DNA of 64,000 bases from Carya illinoinensis (GCF_018687715.1 NC_056752.1:39468501-39532500); one strand, 5' to 3'; numbered from the stretch's first letter, positions 1 to 13,499 are shown. The notes: generated from the letters alone by a model not told the origin. Numbers and translations are program-made.

Positions 1-1195
1 TTCTTAAATATTTTTTTAAAAAAATTCACAACATCAATTAAAAAAATTTACTCAATCACTAAGTTACAAAAAAAAAAAAAAAAAGGGTAAAAACCAAAAC
101 TCCCAAATTCGGGAGCTTTAGCATTTTTTATTTATAAAAGAAGAGACATTAGTGACGTGTGACAGGAGATAATAAATAGTTATGATGAAAATTAGCGTCA
201 TTCAATATAAAAAGATTATAATTAAAATATTTTATTAATTAATTAATATATGAATTATCTGATAAATCATAAATTAATTAATTTATGAGTATTTATTACA
301 TTGAAAAATAATATACCATGACTATAATTAGAAAAGGATAGAAATTATATTTTACGTCATTAAATTGTCATTTTTCTATTTGTATTCTAAATTATCAAAA
401 TTGTTAATTCACACCATAAATTATCAAATTTTAATAGTAGATGAACTATGATCGTTGAAATTGTGTCATATTTTTTTATAATTTAAATTGTTAGATTAAA
501 ATTAAGGGTGTAAATTGTCAAAACGGCCATTATTGAGTGCTCAAAAAGAATTTATCCTTAGAAAAAGGTATTCATATATAAGTTTATTTCAAATAAAAAA
601 CAAAGATGCATGCACCTTTCATCGTATCTCACCGCCAGCGACCTACAAGGGTTGGTGGAAATAAAGCAACTCTGAGTTGAAAGAAGTGCCCGTGGCTGCC
701 ACCCTCCCTTCTAGCTCACACAATATATATATAGAATTAAATTATATTAAAAAAGAGTAATAAATATAATATCTATATGATGTGATGATAAAATATAGTA
801 GGAAAAGGAATTAAGAATTAACGAGATGAAAGTGTATTATCTATATCATAAAGTTAAGATTATAATATAAAACTCGAACAAGAGTGATTAATTATCAGAA
901 ACCAAACAACCGAGAGGATGACATTAGATACATGCACCGACAACAGATCACGGGCATAATCCAAAGTTTTGAAACAAAGGCAGATAAAGACAAGGACGAT
1001 GACATTGCAAGCACACGCTCCGATTTATTTAAGGTATTTACGGTACCGGTCGAGAGAGCTGTGACAAACATAAGAGCATAGAACACATACATATGGCAGG
1101 CGTTGCCCTTCAAATTTAAACCCTAGCATAAAGATTACAGACTCCAAGACATAACTCTCCGTTTATCTTCTCGGTTTGATGTTTTTGTTACGGCC
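1..1195. other. AT-rich intergenic DNA left of the ERF gene
   Basis: No convincing coding sequence was seen. The stretch is AT-rich with poly-A and TA runs. Two overlapping open frames near 884-1113 have no recognisable domain, and their composition fits chance. The part next to 1196 probably holds the 3' untranslated region of the ERF gene, which is read leftward. Confidence 0.6.
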
Positions 1196-2247
1196 CTAAT
1201 ACACGAGCTGACGTTGTTGCTGGTGATGTGTTACCAGGTCGTCTAGTAGCCAAAGGTCCCCCGCATCGAACTCACCGCCTCCACTCTGCAAACTCGGCTG
1301 CTCTGGCTCCAAACCCAAGAACGATTCCAAGCTCGAGAATTGCTCTTTCAGTTCGAACTCATTCTCGCTCTTGCAACAAATCTCCTTCTGATATGGGTAT
1401 TCCATATATGCCGGTGGTGGTGTTGGCGGCGGCGGCGGCTCCATATTCAGCAAAGTGGCCTTAGTCGACTCACGAACGACGCACCTCTTCTTAGCTGGCG
1501 GCTGCGCAACTGGTGAAACCGGTGCGGGTTGGTGTAGCTTTGCAAAGTTGAGCTTGGCTTTATCGCCTCGGATTCGCTTGGCGGCTTCGTCGTAAGCACG
1601 GGCCGCCTCTTCGGCGGTGTTGTAGGTACCGAGCCAGACTCGGACGCCTTTATGTGGGTCTCTAATCTCGGCCGCCCATTTTCCCCATGGCCTCTGCCTG
1701 ATTCCTCTGTACACGTTCTTCCGAGTTCTCTGACACTTCTTCTCCTTTTCTGCAAGTTGGCTTGTTTTCTTATCACTCCTCACTGTAATACCCACAAAAA
1801 TAAAAATATAAAACCATTTGTCTTTGACTCTTTGGCTAAGAACCACTTTACATAAACCCGTAAACCAGCAATAAATCATAAATTTACAAAATAAAATATA
1901 TACCGAAATCTCCTATCACATCAATCATGCCAAGCAAAATAAATATAAAAAAAAAAAAATTATAAAAAAGTAAAGAAAAAACAAAATACCCAGATTCCTA
2001 CTTCAAGTAAAAGGCCACAAAGTTTGAATTCTAGAGGAGACCCAGGTACAAGGAATTTACCTCTGCGAATCTGCTTGGTCTTTTGAGGCAACCTGTGAGC
2101 AAACTGGTTAGCGAAATCTTTGGTAATTGAGTCATAGCCAAAGAGGTCGGAGATGGTGTCGATCTCCGACCAGAGATCGTGAGCGGTGAGCTTCCGGCTA
2201 ACCGGCTTTATATCTACGAAATCGGAAATGATAGCACCCCCACACAT
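1196..2247 (-). CDS. Group VII ethylene response factor (AP2/ERF transcription factor), two exons
   Basis: DNA-binding activator of the oxygen-sensing ERF-VII group (RAP2.12/RAP2.3/HRE type). Exon 1 is 2247-2061 and exon 2 is 1782-1196, with a GT-AG intron of 278 bases; the spliced frame gives 257 residues. The N-terminus is [10 protein letters not shown], the conserved Cys2 degron motif. In this family, Met removal and Cys oxidation under normal oxygen lead to N-degron proteolysis, and hypoxia stabilises the protein. The AP2 domain covers about residues 85-142 ([21 protein letters not shown], then [19 protein letters not shown]). Basic stretches flank it. The C-terminus has a Pro-rich segment and an acidic DLWLLDDL motif resembling the ERF-VII activation motif. 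The intron lies between degron and AP2 domain, as is usual for the group. No defect was seen. Which paralogue it is cannot be told from the sequence alone. Confidence 0.93.
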
Positions 2248-2371
2248 GTTTTGTGCCGCTTAGATGGAGAGAGAGCGCGCGCATAACAGAGATCACTGTG
2301 ACGAGTGTCGTAGAAGGCAGGTCTGCAGAACGTGTCTGGGAGAGACATCAAACGGCTGGGTTGGGGTCTCC

Positions 2372-2379
2372 ATTTATAG
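2372..2379 (-). promoter_or_regulatory. Probable TATA box of the ERF-VII gene
   Basis: On the minus strand this reads CTATAAATG, about 125 bases upstream of the start codon. That would give a 5' leader of roughly 90-100 bases. It is the only good TATA match in the proximal upstream sequence. A GA-rich leader with GCGC repeats lies between it and the start codon. Confidence 0.55.
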
Positions 2380-2479
2380 AGCGACGGTTACAACTACTCG
2401 GCCCAGAAGCAGACAAACTTTCATTTACTTTTCTTTAAATGGGCCTGCTTTTCCAGGCCCATTAATCTGACGGTAAAGT

Positions 2480-5400
2480 TGAAGAGAAACGTGTGGGGTT
2501 ACAGATGGGATTGAATCGACAGTGACCGTACGATTTCTGGAAGATTGGTTTTTATGGAAGCGAGCGAGGGAACGTGTGGGGCCTTACGGAACAAGTGGGC
2601 TGCGGATGATGTGTACGCGGCTGCTTGTGGATGGAGGAAGCAGGAAGCTTAGACGACGGTACTGTAACCGTGCTCCTGCAGGGAAACAGCTAGTGTAACG
2701 TACGTCACGGGTGTGGTGCCAAAATTTAACTGCCACGGATGAAGGATTCGTGCTCGGTTTCTTCGAAGCGGGGGTAGTTATGTATTAAATGACCCTGAAT
2801 TCGAGCAATATTTACCGATGAAACCAAACCAGGGAACGTCCACGTACGTATGCGGTATGCTCTCCATAATTTTTTTATTTTTTATTTTCAAGAAAACAAA
2901 AACTAACAACGCATATTATCATCACGGAATTATTACATATACTAATATTACCTATATTCGTGTATTATTTAAATATTATACAATTATTTAAAAAAATATA
3001 ATTTATTATTAAAAAATAATTTTTTAATATAAATCTCATATTTATTTATTTTTTATAAAATAATGATATAACGTTTGTACATTCTCGACTGTATATATTA
3101 TTTCTCTATTAAATACAATCTTTTGACATTCAAAAAATGACGTTTAAATGGATAATGACACGTAGGATTATTCTTTCAAAATCATGTCTATAGCTAGATG
3201 TGGACCGAACACATGCATATATTAATCTCTGATCTTTGAGAAAGTAGAAGAAAATGACTTATCTATATATAAATTAAGGAGAGCATGCAATATTACATCA
3301 TCGGCGATTCAGCAGCAAGTTGGCGAAGATATTTGCAGCCTTTGAGGAAGCAAAACCAATGAGGGTGAAGTTGCATGCAGCAGGAGATAAGAGGTTTCTG
3401 TAGTACTGGTCGTCATGCGCTCTTATCGATAATGGATTCAAATTGAATTTGGGTTCCTCTACCATGTATCAATATGTGCATTCGTAATGGATTTAATTTC
3501 CAATCTCGGTTACAACCACCATATCAATCAGCTGTCATCTATATCTATATATACATATATAGATATGTATGGTCCACATGATGCATGACACGATAAATAT
3601 ATAGGTACGTACTTGCAAGGTATCGACCGCTTTTACCTAGTTTTAATGAGGACAGGATCACCACCTGGCACCTACGAGCAGAGATATATATTTTGAGACG
3701 CCGTAATATATATATATATATATATGTAATTGTTTATGAAGTTGGAATATTTAAGATCAGAGTTTTAGCAGAAACTTAAATAACTCATGTTCGATTCTGA
3801 AGAGGTCAGAGAGAGGCTTTGGAATTGGAATATTAATTGGGAAACCATTAATATCGTCATAATAATATTTCATATGCCTCGTGTTGTCGTTTTCATTCAT
3901 TTCAGTAAACTTATTTTTATTTGCGAGCGCCTTTACAATTTTCACTTTTACCGTACTACCGTTCCATACTCATCATCACTCATGGGCTGCAAACGATCGA
4001 AAGAAATTGGGTCCCAAATGAATAATGCATTCATGGGTCATCAAGATTATTAAAAAGGACTTGATGTGATTTGAATAATAAGTTGAGGTAAAAATTAAAT
4101 AAAATATTATTATTATTATTTTAAAATTTAAAAAAATTATAATGAAGAGATCAAATGAGATGAGATAAAATATTTTTACTATCTAAATAGAGTCTTTTTA
4201 ATATATATATATATATAAAAGAGTAATAATTTATATAAGCGTGCACGTCCTTTGTACGTAAAAAGATAGACTTCACAATAAAAAGTATTTAAAAAATTAA
4301 TTTTATTTTAGTATAAACTATTTTTTTATACTAAAATAAAAAATTTGTGCCAGACTTGTAAAATTAAGATTTGTATTTAGAGTGATGTTATTTATCATTA
4401 CACACCATATACTTTATATATTTTAAAATTCTTTATTCTTTATTTTAATTTATTCTTACTCAACTAATTGAGGTGTTCTATTTATTATTTATATACTAAC
4501 TTATTATAGAAAAAATGAAAGAAAAATTAAAAGAAGTATAGTGTGTAGAATGCTAATTAATTTTATTTTTATTTTTATCTAACATGAGTCGTTCATGCAA
4601 GTAATAATGCAACACATACGTTAGTGATGTAGGGTCAAACCTCGCACGGGGTGCCTGAATATATATATATATATATAAAGGAAAAATGTTAGAATATCTC
4701 ACGAGTTTTGTCCTTTCATTTTGAATATTTATATATTTAATTTTTTTTATTTTTTTTCTTTACTGAATAGTTAAGAAAGTAATTTTTAGTGTATTAATAT
4801 ATTTTTTTATCTTTTAAAAATATTTAAATATGTTAAAAAATCTAAAAATATAAGAAAAAAATAAAAAGTTAAAAATTGTATTAGTGGACACGTCTAGTGG
4901 TCAAAGTTGGGTGGCACATTAGCATCACCCTATATATGTATGCGTGTACTATAATATTCACACATTAATTGAATAATATTTCATATAATCATAAATTATA
5001 TAATTAGTATTGCGTAATCGTATTAAAAAAGAGTAAAATTTATTATTAAAAATTAATTTTTTTTTAAAAAAGATTACACAGGTGATTCATGAATGTAAAT
5101 ATTAAAACAAAGTTCTTTCCTTTCAAAGAGGAACTCATGATATGTCGGAAAAAGATCGCCTTTTGCTTTTCTCCACTCGCATTCCGCTCCTCATACATGC
5201 AGCCGCCTTCTGAATTGATGATGTTCATCCTAATCTTAATTTCCCAATTGATTTTTATATTGTTATATTTTCCATCACAAAATGAATTAATTAACTACTG
5301 TTAATGTTACTTATCTTCCTAATTAAATCTTAAGTACTTTCAATTCATGAAGAATATTAACGTAATTGAATACTTGTAATTGGTATCGACGACGACTTCC

Positions 5401-8400
5401 TGCATCCACTACTCAATTGGTATTAATTACTCACTCTGAATATAAATAAGATCATGATTATCAGATTATTTGTGGATAAGGAAAAAGCATTTCAATGTAC
5501 GTACGTAGTAGACGATACTGTAAAGTCAAGCAAAGTCAACAAAAGAAAAAGAAGAAAAAAGACAGACCACTATAAGATTTAAAATAATGGGGACTATGAT
5601 CTTACGATTCAAAGGCTCATGAATCTTATTATCACTTCCATAATCCAACTATATATATATGTTTAATTTCCACAATTTAAATATGAGGCTATTTCCAAAA
5701 TTTTCAAGTAGTATTGAACATTAAGGTCGATATTGTTGAAATGTTTCCCACACCTTGGATCGCTGCTTGTAATTGCGATTAGAAAAGGGTTAGAGTGGCT
5801 CAGGATTTAGGCGGGTGACACTTCCAATTATGCATAAGTTGGTTGAGTTCGGTTGTTCTCTACGGGTAAATAAATAAAAATCATTTATTTAATTATTAAA
5901 TAAAAAAAAATTAAACAATAGTCAAGTGGAACGGTACAATATAGACGGCAAATTAGTGTTTCTCTAATAGATAACCCTCATGAGCATGGGACATGGAGAG
6001 TCGCTCAGACATGACCCTAATCACTAATCGAGCTAATAGAGATACATTGGCCTGCCCTGACGATGCTAGTTTCCATGGGAGTACCCTACTGAGTCATGGT
6101 CGAATGGCCGTGTCAGCTCCCTTGCCTTTCCCCGATGGGTTAGTTGATATCGTGCGAGGAAAGGCGTCTGTGTCTGTCAACTATTCCCCCTTTGCGCACC
6201 TTGCACCTGACTCAATCCGAGCTTGCATGGTTTAGCTGGCCCGATAGGCCAGGCTTATCTTTCAAGGTGGAGATTGGGCAGGCTTATCTTTCAAGGTGGA
6301 GATTGGGCCTAATTGTCGATCTCAAATTTAAGACTTGCATCAAACTTTCATGAAAGTATACTTTGAAATGAACGAAAAAAATAATTTTTTTTTCTTTTTT
6401 ATTTTAGGTAATTTTTTTAGGTATTTTTTTTTTTTTAATCTCAGTTTTTCAAAAACTGCAATACTTTTTTATTTTTGGGAAAATTTAACTTGTATGGTCC
6501 CTAAATTTTGGATTTTTTAAATATAATTAATGAGTTTTCAAAATTTAATTTTAACTCCTTAGATTTTGGATTTAAAAAAAAAAAAACAAATAATCATTTC
6601 TTCAACTATCCGTCAGAATCACTAGAGGAAAAAATCTTGTCAATAAATGGCTAAATCGGCTAACGGGCTAAGGTTGCATGCCACATCTAAGAAAGATACA
6701 AGTAAATATAACTTAAGAATAGCTCACAAATGATTTTTATAGAAGTCACAAATTAAAAAAATAAAAACAGAGATAAAAAAAATAGTAAAAAGAGGAAAAA
6801 CATTAAAAACCAAATCTAAAAATTAAAATCCATATAATCATAAGAGATTTAAAATTTAAGATAATAGATATTAAAAAACTGAAACCTAAAAAAATAGAAT
6901 TAAAACAACTTCACAAGGAAAAAAAAAAAAAAAAAAAAAAAAGAACAAAGAATCAGATGGAAATTTTAGTCACCAATTGATCTTCTCAAACTACATGTGC
7001 ATGCTTACATGCATACAAACATACATATATACATACATACAGTGGCTTCATTTCTACTTATCCAATAAAAAAAAAAAAAAAATACAGTGACTTCATTTCT
7101 GTCCTAAGGCATAGAATTGGCAGCTCGTTCTGAGCCACACGCTACGCAGAAATGCTAGTTGCAGGAAACTTTGCAGCCTAAAACTCCAACATTTCATGGA
7201 AAATTACGTCCAAAATGCAAAAGAGGCCCGCAATAAACAAACTCATCACTAGGAATCATTGGTGTGGGACGCTAGGAACTATACAGGTGATGGTTGAACA
7301 TTTTGCCAAAGTACTAATGAGCAAATTCAAATCCAAACAAATAAAGTTTGCTACTAACAATGTTGCAGACCAGACAGGACCACGCACAAACCATAAGCGC
7401 ACTAGACTTTGATCAAGCATTACTCAGCACACTCTAGTTGTTATCTTCCTAAAAATGTTAAATAGAGATGTGCTTGGAATGATTCAAAATATGCGTCCAC
7501 TTTGAAGTTCAGAAGTTTCAAAACTTATAGGAAGATGCTCATATAACCGTTTAATTTATCTTCTTCAATATTCTCCATCACGTGTAAGACTGAAGGGTGT
7601 GTGGACCTATCTATTTGAAATTCACCCTTTTCAATTGGAAGATAAGAGTATAATCAAGGTTGAACTTAAGGGTCATCGCTATAATACCATGTTTAAACAT
7701 CAACTGTCTCAAAAAGCTTAACTGGCTGGTGATTTTTAACCTTTTTCCAACCAAAAAGGAGTTCTTAATTTGCTTTCTAATAAACAGGCATTCCAACTTC
7801 GATTCTAGCTAACCTGGCCTGGCCATAAGATGGTTTACAACCACTAAAACCATTCAAGCAATAGCTGCACCATCAAACAGGAATAGACAAGGCAGGTACC
7901 GTAAGAAGACGCCATTCAAAGAAACAAATAAATTACAACTACATTCCAATCATCGGGGAACTTAGTACATATGTCAACAAGCATTATTGAAGCACTGTAA
8001 TGAAAAATTACAGGTGACTATAAGCTGCCAGACTAAGGGAGATTAGCAACCTGAAGAATCACAAGGGCCAAATCTATATGGCTACCAGGTCCCAAACTAA
8101 ATAGGACTGAGCTTAGCAAGAAATGTGAGGATATGCAGAGTGTAATTGCTTGAAGAGGTCGAGTAGAAATCAGAGAAATGCATTAAGGGCTTCAGCTAGA
8201 AACTAAGTAGTTCCGCAAATATGAAATACAAAGTACACCCTGCAAATCATTTCAAATTTTGAAAGCCACATACATGCAACACAAAGAATCATACCCAGTC
8301 ACAAATAGAATACACCATACATGTAATAATCCCAACAGCCAGACTGTGATAACTGTTCATGTATCCAAGCAAAATGTTCATTTCCCACGATTTTTTTTTT

Positions 8401-8473
8401 GGTTATGGTAAGAGGGAAAAGTATTGATCTATATGAAAAGTCTATGAATATAAAAGATTAAAAATCTGAATTT
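2480..8473. other. Intergenic DNA between the ERF and TPR genes
   Basis: No gene was recognised. The first few hundred bases are the ERF upstream region. The rest is AT-rich, with TA microsatellites near 3708-3726, 4200-4217 and 4661-4677 and poly-A runs near 6560-6590, 6919-6942 and 7067-7082. Open frames at 5993-6235 and 7215-7412 show no known domain. A 29-base unit is duplicated in tandem near 6250-6308. Short dispersed-repeat copies lie near 2960-3115 and 4040-4195. The part just left of 8474 should contain the 3' untranslated region of the TPR gene. Confidence 0.6.
6250..6308. repeat. Tandem duplication of a 29-base unit
   Basis: The segment beginning CAGGCTTATCTTTCAAGGTG occurs twice back to back with no mismatch seen. 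The surrounding 5980-6330 stretch is less AT-rich than its neighbours and may be a fragment of an old element, but no domain was recognised. Confidence 0.8.
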
Positions 8474-10560
8474 CTAGTCTGCCAACTTAGCCAAGCGGTG
8501 AACGGTACTTCTTGCAATCCTATTACCAGGATCAATCTTCAGAACAGACCTAAGGTCCTCTGCCCCAAGTTTGTACTTCTCCATACTTTCATACAGGAGA
8601 GCACGTTGAACAAGGACTGATACATTTGCTCCATCATTTTCCAGTACCTACACAAACACAATCCAGATTACTAACATCATTCTTAAGAGAAGTAAGGCGA
8701 TCAAGAATGTGTGTTATTTAATCACACTATGATGGAGCAAAGAAATGTGGCATTCAGCTGTCCACATGTGGTTGAACCACACTCCAACATGCACCATTTG
8801 GCTGGTTACCTCTTTTAAGTTGGTCATCTCCCATTACTCAAACTAAGGAAAAATGCTTTAGATCTGGCAAAAGCAAACCTTGATGCCGCCACACACCAGT
8901 GTGCGGTAGTTATTGCACATGTGTATATGAAAGTTAGTTTGTTCAAATAATGCCTTTTTTCACAGGCAATTCTTATTCTTTTCTGAAAGTCTGAATGTCA
9001 GAAAAATACTAGCTAGCTTAGATTCATTAGCTCTGTGTAGCTCTACTAAGTTATGCCAAGCACCCAAATGATATTACTAATAATTCAACAACTCTAAAGT
9101 CTCAGATGTCATCTACAAGACTACAAGCCACAGGATAATATCAAATGCATAAAAAAAAAATCTTAGCATTCCCAATTTTAAGAAAAGAAAGCCATCATTA
9201 CCTTTGTACAGTCTGCAACAGCCTTCTTATACTCTCCAACTTCTTTGTAACAAGATGCCCTGCCAGACAAGACCTCCACAGCGGCAGCATCATCACCTGC
9301 TTTCTCAAGAAGAATTACAGCCCAAGAAAGCCACTTGATGGCATCGGGATACTGTCCCTGCTTGTAACTATCCATCCCCTTGTTTTTAGCCATGGAAGCT
9401 GACACCCCAGCAGGAGGTGGTGGAAGCCCTTCAAGCTCAGTTGTGGAACCACCATCAGGATCTCCTCCAAACCCACCATCAAATTCATTATCCAGTCCCC
9501 AGTCATCAACTCCTGACGTTTGCTGTCCTCCAACAGCACCTCCGGCTGAAGCCGCAGATGACGAGGAGAAAAACATGTTGAGCGGATCATCACCAGAGCT
9601 CTGAATCGGAGTCTGATTCTTAGAACCAAAATCCATTCCCGGTATCCCAAAATCACTCATTTTTGAACCAGTACCGGAATTGACTCCCATAAAATCATTA
9701 TTACTTGCCGTAAAACCACCCAAAGGGTATGCAGTTGAGCCTGATTTCGGGGCATTCTGGAAATTCCCAAAGGCATCATTGCTAGCATTAGTCTTACTAT
9801 TTGTAGTCGCCGAATCAACACCACGACCGGATTGTTTTGATCCAAAATCAACCAAAGAAACAAATGGGTCCTTACTAGAGTTCATCCCGACCCCAACTCC
9901 AACACTACTGCCCATACTTCGCATTGAAGGACCTCCAAGATTCGGACCCTTGTCACTATTAATGGTATTATTATTGCGCATACCACTATTACTAGAATTA
10001 AATCCACCAATATTAGCATAACTTCCAAAACTCTCAGAAGATCCCCAGGTTCCACTAGTTTTAACCGAATTACCAGTTTTCGGCAAAGTATCAGTCATGT
10101 TTCCCATCGAGAACGAGCTGCTCTTATTTGACGCCGATGACACGGGCGTCGCGTTCTTCAAAGGGACATTGGAATTGCTCTTACATTGACCGCCCAAGGC
10201 AGAGCTGACCAAATCCCCGAACAGATTTGGGTTCTTGTCGACGATCCCGATGCCGGCGCTTGAACCGGAAGGCACCGAGGAATTCCAGCTCTTCCCAAGG
10301 ATGTCGCCGACCATGGAAGTGGTGGGCCCGTTGGACAAGCCTGGTTTGGCCGCCGGCTGGGTCGGCGCCGGCTGGTGAGTCCAGGAGGGTTTGTTAGGCT
10401 GCCACGTGGGTTTGGGTTGGGAGGAAGTATAGGTGTACGAGGAGGAGGAGGAGGAGGAGGAGGAGGAGATCTGGTTTTTCTGCTGGTTGAGGGATTTGGG
10501 TCGGGAAGAACCGAGACCCAGATCGAAGTCGAAGCTGGATTTCCCGAAATTTGAATTCAT
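8474..10560 (-). CDS. TPR-domain protein with a long low-complexity N-terminus, two exons
   Basis: Exon 1 is 10560-9202 (453 codons) and exon 2 is 8647-8474 (57 codons plus stop). The GT-AG intron falls between codons; the total is 510 residues. The start chosen is the ATG at 10560, which begins MNSNFGKSSFDFDLGLGSS; an upstream in-frame extension has no ATG. Residues 1 to about 385 are rich in Ser, Gly, Asn and Pro, with a run of about ten Ser near residue 35 encoded by a GAG/GAA-type repeat, and look disordered. About residues 388-510 form a C-terminal tetratricopeptide-like helical region (KGMDSYKQGQYPDAIKWLSW, then AVEVLSGRASCYKEVGEYKK, then VLVQRALLYESMEKYKLGAE, ending KLAD). TPR regions bind protein partners. 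I do not recognise the gene further and assign no pathway. A 5' untranslated intron between about 10820 and 10640 is possible but unproven. Confidence 0.88.
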
Positions 10561-10899
10561 GGTTTGAACCTTTCTTAATTTTACTATTACTCGAATCAAA
10601 TTCCTTCAAATTGAAAATCGAAGAGAGGGATACGAGATCTGGTGCGATTGATAGCGTACCAGAGAGCAGGAGGGGGCCAAAAAAAACAAAAAACAAAAAA
10701 AAAACAGAGGCCGTAAATCAGAAAGAGAGAGAGAAACGGCGGCGGTGCTAAGGTGCGTGTTCGGTGTCGAAAGATTGGAGAGAGCGAGAGAGATGGTTTG
10801 GCTGGAAGAGTTAGTACCTGATTGACGATGAAGGACAGGAAGCAGCTTTCACTGATTCGGGCGCTTTTTAGATCTCGAATACCCGTATGCTTCTCCCTC

Positions 10900-12600
10900 T
10901 TTCTGGCAAAAATGAAATGGAAAAGAACCAAATTCCTCTTATTACGGGAAAATCCGAAAATGTAAAGCCAAAAATGACTGACTATATTTTCTTTTTTCTG
11001 CTCTGTTTTTTTTCTTCTTCTTCTATTTAGGTCACACAAGAGCATCGAAAAAGAGTTATATTATATATAATTATAGAGTATATAAATACAATCATTTTAA
11101 AAAAATTAAAATTTATTATTAAAAAATTAGTTTTATTTCATGTAAGTTTTGTATTTGTTTACTTTTTTTAAAATGGTTATACGACGCTTATACATTTACG
11201 ACTGTAATTATTATTTCTCTGTAATTATCATTTATTTTAAATAAATAATTACTTAAAATATATCATATTAATTATTATAATTGAGAATAATAAAATTCAC
11301 AAAATAAAGTATATATGAGTTAAGGTTGAAAAAAACTGAAGATATAAATTAATCTTAGGTTAAATATGCATTTGGAGTCGAACTCTTCATTTTCAGATTA
11401 TTTCATAAACAATTTCAATGCTCAACAACATTTTTAACATTATTTTTACTTAGGTATAGAGACTAATATTATTTAGTTTTGGAGTAGGGATACGTAAACT
11501 TTTTACCTATTTTAAAATGACATGTTTAAAAATTAATAGTTATATAAAAATCTCAGTTGCTTTGCTAAGAGTTATAGAAATCTTACATAATTATCGTTCA
11601 TTTAAAACAAAATTTATAAAAATGTTATCTATATCATTACTACAAATATACTAGTATGTGACGATCCGGCCCAATATTTGTAAGGATAAATTTTATTGGA
11701 CCTAATTAAATTTAATAGGCATATTAAATTTAATAGGCCTATAATTTATTGAGATTGTTTGTGAATTTTAAATTAGGCTCATAAGTTCAAAATTTTATTT
11801 GAAGGCAATAAAAGTCTAATTGATGATTTTGGATTGTATTTATGGTTAATGTTTCTAAAAAGTCCATTTGATGTTTAGCCGAGTAATTTCGAATAGGTCA
11901 CGGGCCTGAATTCTATTACTATATGTTAATAGTTTTTTAGACCTAAACAATTGGGTTCAAACCCATTAAAATTGGACATAGGCCACATATTTATGTGATG
12001 GGTAGCCCGAGGCCCAAAACCACTAGAAAGGCCCAAACTCATTTTCATATCCTCATCAGATGGTGTATTCATAAGCTCTTCCATGTTTACCATGTATCAC
12101 ATAATCTCTTGGGTGATTTCCTACTTTGAAGGGTTTCCTGATTCTAAGTGACGTACACGCACAAACCTCACCTATAAATCCTCTAGTTTCTCATGAAAGC
12201 TTTGCTGCGCACGCCACAAAGCACTCACGGCAGCCACGATCACATGGAGCAACCCAACATGCAGAAGCTAGTTCCTCGACGTCTCCTCTATGCCCTCTTT
12301 TCTGCTCTACAAGTTGTTGCATCACATGGAGCAGCAGCTGAAGAAAACAACATGCCAAACAAGCCTTCCAGGTTCAGGTTCCATCATAACAAAACCGCAA
12401 GCCTCCAAGCATGCCACAACAAGCCACCGAAGCACGTTGCCAACCTCACACTCACGACAGTTTTCTCCTCACCGTGCTCTGAAACCAAAGGCAATAACCC
12501 ACGGGTAATAGATGCACCAAGCCCACGTCCAAAGCCAATCCTCCTCTGTCTAAGGTCTTTGCTGCATGAAATACCTAACACCACCATGAAACACCTATAT
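10900..12600. other. Intergenic DNA with a dispersed-repeat copy and one orphan open frame
   Basis: From about 11040 to 12050 the sequence is AT-rich with no coding signal. Positions 11085-11225 resemble 2960-3115 and are probably another copy of the same short repeat. A plus-strand open frame at 12193-12603 encodes 136 residues starting MKALLRTPQS. It has a TATA-like CTATAAATCC about 20 bases upstream but no domain that I recognise. Its stop codon TGA is the first three bases of the LTR at 12601, so the frame is cut off by the retrotransposon. It may be chance or the remnant of a truncated gene. Confidence 0.5.
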
Positions 12601-13194
12601 TGACGCAAGACATAATAGAGATTATTCTGCAGGATAGTTTTAATAGACAATTCACATGGAAGGAACGCAAGAAAATAGCTAAAAAAATATAGAGAAAATG
12701 ACTTTGATGTCCAATTCAAAATTATCAAATCCAAGAATGATGAAATCAACACACAAGCTAGGCTATAATAGTTGAAAATTGACAATATCAGAATTTTACC
12801 AAAAATAGCACAATTCCAATAATTACACCAAAAGAAAATACATAATTAAAGAATTAATTTTACAAAAAATAGCATAATTCTAATAATCACACCAAAAGGA
12901 AATACATAATTAAAGAAGTCATTTACCAAAAATTTAGCCCAAATCGGATTTAGAATCACTTCCTAAACAATAAATGATAATACCATAAAAGGAAAAAAAA
13001 AAAACTAAAAATAGGGATACAAAGGGGAAAACAGTAGATTTTGGTTTTAAAAAAATTCACACAGAACATACCTTGGTGGCCATAACTTGTGTGTCGAAAA
13101 GAGCTTTTCAAGTTAGGGTCATATGTGCGATTCTGATACTCATGACCAAAGTTATGAGTAAAATACCGAAGCGTGCCCAAAATTGCCCTGATCA
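12601..13194 (-). repeat. 3' LTR of the Ty3/gypsy element
   Basis: Direct repeat of 24669-25140 with scattered substitutions. It carries an extra tandem copy of a roughly 65-base AT-rich piece (ACACCAAAAGAAAATACATA-type motif repeated). It begins TGACGCAAGACATAATAGAG and ends GCCCTGATCA on the plus strand. Confidence 0.85.
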
Positions 13195-13499
13195 GGGAAA
13201 GATCACAATTTCCTGCCATCTCTTGTATTGATCTGTCACCTCAAGGTATTTTAGAGCTATCAACGTGTAATCTGATAACTCAGCATCATTTGACTCGGAT
13301 CTTCCCATATCAGTAGCCCCAGGTTGAAAAAAACTCACCCTCGAGTTCACAGTAGCTTCATTGGAATCCACAAAACAAGGTCTTAGGTGTTTCACATTAA
13401 ATACATTAGAAGTCTTCCAAGGGCCGAGAAGACGCAATTTGTAGGCATTATCATTGGTCTTTTGTAGAATCTTACAAGGTCCAATCTAATGCTCTTTAA

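Noticed and set aside
9380..10021. Open frames opposite the TPR gene
   Set aside because: Antisense shadows of exon 1 with no motif of their own.
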